From positions 1,191,001-1,255,000 of the forward strand of contig JAOTON010001929.1 of NCBI GenBank assembly GCA_034440635.1: DNA of 64,000 nt, given 5' to 3'. Both the position numbers and the translations under genes were made by a program. Origin of the DNA: Lepas anatifera. Lineage: Eukaryota > Arthropoda > Thecostraca > Lepadidae. Shown piece by piece: positions 32,701-44,159 of the stretch (position 1 is the stretch's first letter; the number at the start of each line of letters is the position of its first letter). The notes beneath the pieces are model-generated. The model was given only the letters and a program-made list of their open reading frames with translations, made no database searches and had not been told where the DNA came from.

Positions 32701-35700
32701 GCATTCATAAACATGTTGTCTAAAAAGTCAGTGGGATACATAAGAAGATCACGATGCATTAGTTTTCAGAAAAAGGTGACTGACCGACAAAAAAGGTCAG
32801 TCACTTTTTCTGAAAACTAATGCAAAACTAACCAGTATGTATGTCTGACCGTCTATGATCATATTTGTGGCCGTCTTGATGTTCTTGTATGTAAGTTAGG
32901 AATATAAAAAAATCAATATTTTTTACACTGTTTGTAATATTTTTTACTTCGTCCCACCAATTTGTTTAAAGTCCCAAAACTGTGCCCCCAGAGTTAACCA
33001 ATGACTAAATGTCCTTTGACATCATGCCAGCGTTAAAAGCTTGCGTATGGTTTTTGCGTGGTGCCACAGAAGATAAATTATTCAATGCTAAAGGTAGGAT
33101 GATGTCTTTTGGGCGAAAAATAACAATTCAGAAGAAAAAGAGGGAAATAATGCAATCATACAAATAAAGCAGGCTGTGGTGTGACTGATTTTTTACCAAC
33201 AATTCTGACATTTCCTAGTTATCTTTGGTGACAGGTAAACATGCAAATGGGTAAGCATGCAATGCGGAAGGGCAATCCTGCTTACATCTTAGTCGGTAGG
33301 GGAATTAAAACAAAAAAGTAGCCTCTGCTTGGTCAAGGAACGTTTATTACCATCGGTGAGATTTCTCGAAAGTGCATTAATCGTCATAAATCAATCGGCT
33401 TCTTAAAAGTTAAGCCTGGATATTTGAAATTTCTCAGTTCAAATTTGATATATTAGTGGGAATGTGATTGAGTTGAAATTTTTCTTATGCTGCATGATAA
33501 AAGAAGCACTGTCTACGATCCACAGACAATCCAGAGCTTCGGAACAAAAGTATACGCGTTGGAATAGGAAGGATCCGGCGATCTGGACCCTCGATTTGCA
33601 CATAAATTATCGATTGCATTGAAATTGGGCGAAAATCGATAAGCTGTTTACCAGTAAGCGTGGAAGGTAGTAGAGAGTTTACCGGGCCATGTGGCCCGGT
33701 TTTGGGTGGAAAGACGGGGCGACCGCGGTTGGGCCGTTTCCATTTTCCCGGCCGTGGCGGGGTGGCCGCCCGTTGTAGGCTTAGTTTTGAACCCCCCGGG
33801 TTGGTGTTTCCGGGTTTTGTGTCTGGTGGGGGTGGTGGGCTTGTTAGATGTGTACCTGATTGCTCGGGGTTTTTGCTATTTGGTGCGAGTTTTGATATTT
33901 ATGGCTGGAAACGTGTTTGTGGTTTTGTGGGTTTGTTTGGTGGCGGTCTGGGACCCTGGGGGGGTCTGGGGGGTTTGTATGTTTGGCTGTTATGAGTTGT
34001 TGTGTTTTGTGAATGGTTTCTATTTCCTGCTGGCTGGATTTGATGGTTTGTTGGATTGAGCCCTTTTTGTTGGGGATCGTGGTTAAGCCGGATGAGGCTT
34101 TGGTTCTAGTGATGAAAATTCATTATCAGTAAGAGGTTTGAAATTAACCGACCTGCTTGCCTTTTCCGGCGTCGATGCGTATGGCCAAAAGTACTGTAAC
34201 TTTGTACTAGTGCATAAGTTGTATTGAACATTTATATGTGTTTTCTGCAGAGTTATTCGGGAACGTACCGACTCTCCGAAGAAAAGCTGCGTAATTTGAA
34301 GAGACCACATCCTACGAACACCTTCAAACCAAAAGAGAACACACGGCACTCCTCTAACGAGCCATCAGCCGTTTCATCGTTCGTAGGGTCATTCCAGCCT
34401 CCTTTCGGCCCTTCTCCAGGCTCTCTCCCCGACGAAAGTCAAAGCAAGAATGCGAAAAACCACCCAGCTGACAAGGCTCTCATGACCAAGAAGAGGACGG
34501 ATGGTGGAGCGAGTAGCACTGGCTATTTCGCTGAAGACACCAGTGAAGGCTCTCGAAGGAGAGAGGGGAGGGGCAGCGATGGGGTTAGCGGGAGAGAGGG
34601 AAGGAGCAGCGATGGGGCTAGAGGGAGAGAGGGCCCGTATGGGGATGGTCACGACTACAGTCACGGAACTTCCTGGAATAATCACTACCAGGCTCCTACC
34701 AAGAGTAGCAGCTACCACAGCCAGTACACCGAGCCAGATAGAGGAGACCATAACAGGTAACTTAACCCGACTGAGCACACTTTCTTATCCTGTCATGGCA
34801 CCGCATGCCAGGTTTTATTTTATTCATGGGTGGAGATCTGGAGAGGGGAGGTTAGGGGCCAGGACCTCCCTGGATTTTGGGTCTCCCATAGGCTTTGTAT
34901 AGGGCTTGTATTGCCGTGCCATCGATAACCCACCCAGGACTCCCCTCTGGGTCGAAGAGAGATCTCCAGCCTTGATTATATCTAAGTGTTTTAGTAAAAT
35001 AGTGCCCCTGGGCCTTAACCCTATGACAAAGCACTGTATAGTATACGGGAGGCTCTCAATTTTGAAAAAGAACTATGCGTTATATGCCAAAAGTCCTCAA
35101 AAATAAAATAAAGTTAAAAAGACGATAAAGTTCATATTTCATGGTAGGCACTGAAACAGAAAGCCATCAGGACAAAATACCATGCAGTAGTGAACCAGAG
35201 GTATTTATTGTCACCAAGCTGTTAAGCCCTACACTTCCACGTGCAAACTCTGTTACGAGTGTCTGACCCCCAGGTACGGGGATGGGGGCCACACCGAGTA
35301 CAACTACAAGGACGGAGACAGTGACTCCCACAGCTGCTACTCGGAGACACCGACGTACAGCAACCGCTACAGCGGTGGTAGCAGTGGCGAGAGTCACGAA
35401 CCGGAGGAAGACTACTACGGAGGGGGGGAGGAACCACTACGGTGGAGAAGAAACCTACCCTGGCGAAGGAGGGAGTTATTACACTGGGGGTGGTGAAGGA
35501 AACAACTACGGGACGGATGGAGAAGAGGGCCACGGATACGGTGTTGGCAACCGAGGTAATCATGGGGAGAGCAACTATGGAGGCGACAGAAATGGTTCTG
35601 ATAATGATGAGGGGTACGGGTATGATGCTGATGGCAGGAATCATTTCAGTAGCGGAAACGAGTACTACGGCGATGACAACGGTTACCATGGCGACGGGCG

Positions 35701-38700
35701 CGAACACGACGCACACACTGGTGGCTATGAGGAAAGTCCCGACGAGGGATACTCTGCTGGTCATTCAGAAGACCCCGCAGATGAGTACGCGGTGTATAGT
35801 CCAAAATACAGCAGTCGGTTTGGGGATCGCAGTTATCGAGCAGATGTGCCTGATGCTGAAAGCCCTGGACGTGGCGATGGCATTTCTTTCGGGTCACGGC
35901 TTGAGAGGATTGATTTTGCAGATGGGAAGGTTAGAAACAACGGCAATGGGGATCGTCGTGTAAAAGGGCCGACGGCAAGTGATCATAGTAAAGAAGATAT
36001 TGAAGAGGACCGTTCTAGCGGTTTTATGGGTGACGATACGCACGAACGGTTCCTGGACGAAATGAGGCAGAAGACTCTGGAGGGCTTTGGTGAGCTTACT
36101 CAGCATGGGGACGCCACTCAAAAGGAGACAGATGATAGCAATGAGCTTGAAGTAGATTTTGGTGCACAAAATGACAATGATGCAGGTGATGGCATTCGGT
36201 ACGATGAATTTGATGATTTACATAAGCTTTTCCAACATGGCTTTCCGGGTACGTTTCAAACCATTCCCCAGAATGGCGATGCGGTATACTCAAGCTTCAA
36301 GCATGGTGACACAGGCCCCCATGTTCAAGAGCCAAACAGTTTCATTCAAAAGATTCAACAGCATACTGATGACGATGCTCCAAGCCATATGAAAGAAAAC
36401 ATCCCTCATAATGATTACCAACCCGCAACTGATCACAGTGGGCACAAACGCTTCAGCTTCGGAAACTCTTACCCCAGCCGTTACGCCGAAGGGGTGGCTC
36501 TACCCAGACAAGCAGGCGGTACGGATATGGTTATGTCAGGAACTCATGTCAAACACCCCAAGAAGCACAGCGGCATCGAGTCACGGTCATCCAACCCTGG
36601 AGACGAGCTTTCCACAAATATGATGCAGCCTAATACAAATCAAATGAGAAAGAAGAGAGAGCTACCAAGAGCAGAGCTCTCTACTTCATCTACTACGAAC
36701 TCTGCGAAAGAAGACCACGACAGTGCAGCTCAATCTGTGAAGCCATCCAACCAGAAAGGGAAACAGCTCAACGTCACATTGGAGCAGGATGAAGCAATCT
36801 TCAAGGGGCCTCGAGGCGTCCACCCAGTAATTCACCGCTACTACGAAGGTGTTCCTCACATGGTACACCGTCACATGGGAGATAACGTCCACACGACGAA
36901 GGGCGAGGAAGATCAACCCCTGAAGCTGGACGCGTCGGAGAAGCCTACAGGCGGAGCGAACTTTCCCGGACACTTGAGCCCAGAGGTGCTTCACCGTAAG
37001 CAAACTATAAGGCAGAAACTTCTGGGCTCAACGTATCAACGAACCCGGCTAACGCCTCCTGTGTATGTGCCACCACCAAGAAAGAGGGTTCCATTAAGAA
37101 CATCATTCTTGCCAGGAGGTTTCCTTCCCGGAAGTGGTCTCAGAGGTGGCCGTGCTCTTCGGCTCAGGGGTTTATACGCTATCCCTGATCCTCCCGCAAA
37201 CGAAGCATCATCATCAAAAGAGCGCCCACATCGAGAGGAAACAACAAGTACAAATGGCATCCAGAAAAATCAACGTCTGCCAGGAGAGACTTTTAATTCC
37301 AAAGTGGGTGAGACATCCTCAACTACAATTTTGGCTTCCCCAAGTCACTCTCACCCAGTAGAAAGACTGCCGTTAGAACCGCAGCATCCGGCGCTGAAGC
37401 ATCTGTATAGCTTACGAGAAGCGCGGCTTAAGGAAAATCCCACCGCAGACGCGTTCGCTTCAGACTTAATCAACCTGGACGTGTTTATTCCAGGTCTGTT
37501 TGGCAAAGATGCGACAGAGGACAAAGACGAGCTAGCGACGACAGCGGATACGCAGCGTTCGCCAGCTTTCCATCCAGGGACGATGCAGTATGGGTTTATT
37601 CCGATAATTCCAGAGACGTCTAAACGCAGCCGAAGGTCTCTCCCTGAAGCAGATGATTCGCTGATTCCAGATTTGAAGTCAGAAACACTCATCATGACAT
37701 CGAAGCGAGGACAAACAATCAAGCGGATGCGTCCCGAGCCGGCTTCTTATCAGATGCATCCTATCAGCAATTCACACAGGCAACCAAGTAGATCAAACAA
37801 AAATAACACCAGCCAAAGTACAAAAACACGACCTCATCAACTACTCACCACAAACAAACGTTCACCCCTGCTAAAGTATTCACCAGTGCTCGCCCCGTGA
37901 CCTCTCGTGACCTCACCTCCGCTGGAATGACCTTCTATAAAACTTACCAGCATTCTTCGGATCCTGAAGAGCACGAAGCTCCGCGTGGGTACAGAAGTTA
38001 CGAGAGAAATTATGACCTTGACCTGCGATACCTGCCTCTGCAAGACGATGGAGATCCTTACTTTCAGTGAGTAGCTGATAGGACATTCATAGCTGAGATA
38101 ATAGATATGCAGACTATTTGGAGGTCAGAAGCTATTTGAATAAATTCCTGTAATATTACAGCAAAGTTCTCATTGCTAAAAGTTTAAAATATGTACAAAA
38201 ACGAGATAAGCCCTATCCCGGTTCATGTGCCCAAGGGGCCTAGGATCCAAGTGTGACACAAACACTTGCGGACAGTATGATTGAAGCATCGTATGTTGGG
38301 CTTTCCCCGAGTTTCCCGGAAAATTGGGTTAAACTCCAAAACCATCGAAAGAATTTGAATTAATTGCAAAGGCAAGCTATTCAAATAATCCTCGCCAATT
38401 GAGCACTGTGCTTAAATGAATCAGAAACTTGAAATATTAACACGCGCGTTGACGGGGTCTGAGCCACTTCGATTGACGGGGCGGGTACCCGCCCCTAAGA
38501 TTCGAGAACCACGGTAGGTAGCGAAAACGGTAAACGGCGTTGGGCTGCCCATCCACTTCTCCATCGAAAACATTTGCACCATTTTTTTGTCAGGTCACAT
38601 TTAAGGTCACGAGAGGTCAAACATGGCCGTCATAGGGATAACATGTAAATTCAGTTTTTCGGCCATTACATCTGAACAAGTAAAGATAGAGCAAAACGAC

Positions 38701-41700
38701 TTGAACAATATGGATCCTCTTAGCAAGCCGAATTGAATGATATATAATTTGACCTTGCTTGGTCAAATCAGTATTTGACCTGACCTGAGGTCAGGTCAGG
38801 GTCAAATTATATAAAATGCATATCATTAGAACCGCAAAGCCCAGGCAGTCTAATGCAGCTAAAATAAATGTTCTATCCCATCCGTTACTGGTTATTCCGT
38901 AAAACCATTTTTCCTATGCATTTCCAATGGAAGGTCATGCCTCGTACCTGACCTTAGGTCATCGATATCAAAATACCGGAACATATTTTAGAGACTCGGT
39001 GGGGCCATTTGTGATATGAGTTTCAATCGGATAAGTTCACCCTGCTCCGACTTATGCTATCTTAAACTTTGAGGTCGGGTCACTTGACCTGTACTGGTGA
39101 TCTGACCTGAGATGACCTAACCTTAAAATTTTCCGAAGTTATAAAATGATTAGGAAAAGGTAAACCAGTACGGCGCGCTACGCGCCGTTTTTCTACTGTC
39201 TCCGAAAAATCCGAGGGGGTGGTCCCGCCCCGTCTGCGTGTTAAATGAGTTCTCACTCATTCCCTGACATTTTTTATATGTGCCCGGAGTATTTTCGGCG
39301 TGTGAAACATAACTTCTCCTTCTTACTTTACCTCTCGGGAGTAGAGGAGCTTCGAATGGTTGCATTGTATTGTGATTTACTGCTGCTGTTTGAGATGAGA
39401 TTGTTGTGAATGGAAGGTGTTTCCAACCAGTGTTTGATTCCCCTGTAATATTTCATGTTAGAATGTTCTAAAAAGCGCGTGATCGCTTTCATCCCCTCAG
39501 ATACGCTCCAGCCGGGGAGATCCACCATTCTCACGAGGTCAGCTTACCTCGGAGGGACTTTTACGAGGTCAGCTTACCCCGGGAGGATTTTTACGAAGAG
39601 GAGACGCCTGTGAGAGGAACTGGACCGTACTCGTCTGATAGCAGTCGGGGGTGGAGACGAAGCCGCGGCGGCACAGCCTCAGACAGGTCAGCTTGAGCGG
39701 TGTGATGTCTCCCTGTCACCAATATTCTAATTCGTCCGTCGCGGAAGCATCTAGGTTTAGCTTGTGTAGATTTTCACCTGTTGAGGTATGGATGTATTTT
39801 ACGAGCTGTTTTTTTCCGCGTGGCTTGACGCATCAAGAGATCCACACGGAGGTGACGCACCACGTAGAAAATGAAATTGACTGTTTGTAGCCATTGGGTT
39901 ATCATAAAAAACCTGTCCGAAAAACCAGCACTATCCCGCATCCTGTGACACCAGAACGGGCAAATGCTTAGAATTTCTGGTAAATAGAACCGTCAGAAGG
40001 AGGATTGGGGTAAAAGGAACCCAGTTATTGACAAATTAAAGGCGTGGGAGGAAGCTTCTTTTCCGGTCAAAATATGAATCATCAATTGGAAGGCTTAGAA
40101 ACCAGAGAACTCGTGACAATTTACCACAGCCTGTCTCTCCTGCTCTTCTTCTCTGTATGTTTCTCTCTCCCCCTCTCGCACGGGCGGACGCAGACCCAAG
40201 TTTTGGGGGGCAAACCCATGTCTGCCTCTCCTCCTGGGGGGAGGGGGATGAGACGTGCAATTTGGGTGCTCGACAGACCTAGTATAAGCTACCTCTCCAA
40301 GTACATGATCGCTCTCTCTCCTGGGGGGGAGGGGTAGGATTGGGAGCGAATATTGTTTTGCTCTACAGACCTAGTGTAAACACCTTTAAAAAAAAATCCG
40401 GCGTTTGGGGGGGCAAAATTTAGTTTATCCCCCTGCAGCGTTTGGGGGCCATGGCCGGAATGCCCCCCCCTGCGTCTGCCAATGCTCTCTCGCTTTTTCT
40501 TCCTTTTCACCTCCACTATCTCGTCCTATCCCTCTTCATCTCTTTCAACACCGCCTCCGTGTTATATTATGCAACAAGCCGTCCGCCGAATCGCCTCTCT
40601 TGAGGTGGAACCGAAAGTGGTGTTGTCATACACTATTTCTGCTCGCGGCACTTCAGCGCGCTCGTGATCTAACGAAAGTGACCGGCAGGTCCAGTACCTG
40701 CTGACTAGGGTCACGAGAGGTCAGTCAGCCTCTCACCTGGACGGCACGACTGTCACAGTTAGCTGACTCCCTGATTCAGGACGTGACACGCGGCCCAGTG
40801 CAAATTGAGAGCTAGAGGAAAGACGTTGGCTCCTTCCCCAGAAACAGACCCGAAAGGAAGGCGCGAAGGGGCGTTCGCGCTGTTCTTATGTCCGTTGAGC
40901 TAAACCACTGTGCACATCCAGTTCCCGTTTCGGATGCCGAAAGCCTCCTGCAAGCCCTTATAAAGTGACAGCCGTGCTTCACAGGTACCTTAAAATTTAC
41001 TTCAGAAGGTGACCCTGGCCGCAGTGCTTTGTTTTCCCCTCCTATTTCATCCTTGGTCACCCGTCCACTGCCGGTCGTCCCCCTGACGGTAGAGGCCGCC
41101 CCCTGACGGTAGAGGCCGCCCCTGACGGTAGAGGCCGCCCCCGACGGTAGAGGCCGCCCCCGACGGTAGAGGCCGCCCCCGACGGTAGAGGCCGCCCTCC
41201 GACGGTAGAGGCCGCCCCTGACGGTAGAGGCCGCCCCTTGACGGTAGAGGCCGTTCCCCTGACGGTAGAGGCCGTTCCCCCGACGGTAGAGGCCGCCCCT
41301 CGGCGGTAGAGGCCGCTCACTGACGGTAGAGGCCGCCCCCGACGGTAGAGGCCGCCCCCTGAGGGTAGAGGCCGCCCCCTGACGGTAGAGGCCACCCCTT
41401 GACGGTAGAGGCCGTTCCCCTGAGATATCATCCCCCTACTTCCGCCCGTTACCGAAACCCTAGATTCAGTGGCGGATACAAAGACTAAGAGGGCTAGGGT
41501 CTCAACTCCCCCGAAATATCAGAGTGCCTATGACTAACGTATAACCGGAGTCTGTTCCTGCCGGAGTCGTCTGTAGGCCGGAGTCGTCTAATCCGGGACT
41601 GATGGGCAGATGGGTTTCCGGTCTGAATTGAGATCCTTCTCGGGCCATTTGGGTCTGGTTCGGTCAGTTGCACTTACTTCGAAGTCACCTGGTGGTGCTA

Positions 41701-44063
41701 GCGTAAGAGCTGTGCAAACACTGCAGCTACCACTGCACCGTTGTATTTAGGGGTCCGGATTTACGAAAATGATCGCGGGTGCCCAAATTTGAAATTGTGT
41801 CAATAACCATCACAGGCCGGAAGATAGAGTAATCTGGTCTTCGTTTGAGCTCTCACGCAGTCCTTTTCAACTTGACAGAGACAATAAATGTCCTGAACGT
41901 GAAAAAGAACAATAAAATCTTTACTATATTTTATCGCTAACTCGACATTAACCGGGTGTGCCGGGGCAATCCCAAGGAGAGATAAATCTGCAATCGTATC
42001 TGCATCGGCTTAGCACAGAACTGTACTTTATGTAACTTTATGTTATAACTTTATGTAAGAGCCACAAATTACCTCAGCAGATGTTAATGCAGCTGGTCGA
42101 TCTGGACTCTGACCCCACCCCTGGCCTCCGGGAGTTATCGACAGTGTTGCGATGCAGGGGCGTAGCCAGGATTTCGCTCAGAGGGGGGAGGGGCGGCGCC
42201 CCGAAAGGGCCCCTGCGACAGCGCCAAAAGGGCCCTGATGGGTAAAAAGGCCCCTGCTTGTTACAGAATCGTGTCCTCAGGAAGGCCCTTCGGGCCCTCA
42301 GGAGGGGGCTGTCCCTGCCACCCCTCCCCCCTTGGCTACGCCCCTGTTGCGACGTGTTGAGGATACCGCTGGGTAAAAGTAAAAGCTTCCTCCCTCCAAC
42401 CCGTTTCGTGTAAGGGTAGCTACACGGCCGAATCAGTGGCCGGTTTTGATGGCTTCCTGAAATTACGACATCAGGAATGCTTGCGTAGGCATCATCGCAC
42501 GTGATTCTAACCTGTACAATTTCTGGTCAAATGGTGCAAATGTCTGCTTCTTACGGGATATGAACATATCGCAATCATCGTTTCATCGTCGAATCGCGCA
42601 ATATAGGAAAGCGAATGGTGCTACGAATAAAGCTACACTTGACAAACAAATATTTGATACCTCCCAGTTCCTCAAACAAAGGCAAAGTATATACTGTAGG
42701 CACATACTAGGATAAGTTCCAGGACAAAGCATAAACATTTCAATAACGACGGCCATTAACCTAAAGCTTCGACTCAATACCTCTTGTCGAATGAATTGAG
42801 AAAATAAAGAGCCTGTGCGTCAATTCAGGAAACATAGACTACAAGGTACCTACCAGAACCCAGCTTCCGCTTCTACAACTGAGGCTAAACTGGCTGTCGC
42901 TGTTTAACATAAACTCAAAACATAAGGAAAACTATCAATCGATGGGATGGTCGGGAATTTTTCCGCGCGGATATTATGACAATGAGGCAGTTTTCCGGCT
43001 TTACTCAAGAAGCCGCCACTGCTTCCCAGGCTAGGGGACGACTCCGAGGACCTAGATGACGAGTTTGAGGACTACTCCCGGGACGACTACGGAGACTACT
43101 GGGGCGGGCGGAGGCGAGGGCCGCGGAGAGGGTGGCGGCCGTACCAGAGAGAGGACCGTGCCGACTACGATGAGGTGAATAGAAACGTGGGGCATCGCCA
43201 CGCCGACATGTCTAACTGATAGTGGGACGGAGTGGAACGTAGAGTATATCGTTCAATTGGAACATATATTATATCATATTAATATCGTACCGCCCTACCT
43301 TTCTAGGAAACATATGATTGTTGGTCACTTCTCTTTCTTCATCCTCCATGGCTAAAGCTCCTCTTCTTTTGTGGACATATTTTTATTCTGAAAAAAATAG
43401 AGTGTTTGGAGTTCGACGTGCGTTAGGATCAAGGAACAATTTTGCCGATCTTTGACAATTGCACGTGCATCTGGCAGGAAGAGGAGTACGGAGGTGCAAA
43501 GAACGACCGGTTCGACAACCCGGCGTACCAGTCTGGACGGTACCAGAGGAAAGAAGCCGGCGACTACTACGGAGATGAAGGGGACGAAAGAATTCGGGAT
43601 CTGGACGGTAAAAGTCTCCGTTATAGATACAGTTATTGTTGCACCTAAGCTAATTCAAACGCGAGAGAGAGAGAGAGAGAGAGAGATGTGAAAATTTGAC
43701 ACGATCGACCGACCGACCGACCGACCGACTGAATGACTGACTGACTCCTCCCCGTCATTGCCCCGGAACAACCTTCGGTTATGCATAAATTATAAGCACT
43801 GACGTTTCGGGGGCCGTGAGCCCTTAGCCCCGCTTGTGTTCGCCACTGGACCGACCGACCGACCGACCGACCGACCGACCGACCGACCGACCGACCGACC
43901 GACCGGCTGACCGACCGACCGACCGACTGACCGACCGACTGACCGACCGACTGACCGACCGACCGACTGACTGACTGACTGACTGACTGACTGACTGACT
44001 GACTGACTGACAGACCAACCAAACAACCGACTGACCTAACGAACGACCGACCAACCGACCGTC

Positions 44064-44112
<49 letters not shown>

Positions 44113-44113
44113 T

Positions 44114-44159
<46 letters not shown>

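Larger units (their letters stand above)
39687..43029 (+). other. Intron 5 of the large gene
   Basis: 3.3-kb intron holding a hAT-like element (40179-40484), a GC-rich minisatellite (41079-41423), a hAT-like fragment starting CAGTGGCGGATACAAAG at 41468, and a small hAT element (42155-42346). The rest shows nothing I can support. Confidence 0.7.

Noticed and set aside
33660..34059. Hydrophobic frames of 111 and 122 codons (possible membrane proteins)
   Set aside because: Hydrophobicity follows from the G/T-rich composition; overlapping frames look equally good.
35282..35284. ATG at 35282 as the start of a separate 872-residue protein
   Set aside because: The first 50 codons of that frame are Thr/Arg-rich shadow sequence; the phase-matched frame from 35274 is better up to the G run.
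35222..35764. Antisense 180-codon frame opposite exon 4 of the large gene, and similar antisense frames at 34389-34778 and 36686-37003
   Set aside because: Shadows of a biased-codon coding strand; the sense strand has splice sites and consistent phases.
41057..41431. Minus-strand 124-codon frame with RPLPSG repeats
   Set aside because: Translation of a GC-rich 20-bp minisatellite whose unit length varies, so no frame is kept throughout.
43645..44054. Minus-strand frames of SVSQ/SVGR repeats
   Set aside because: By-product of CCGA/CTGA tetranucleotide repeats in an intron.
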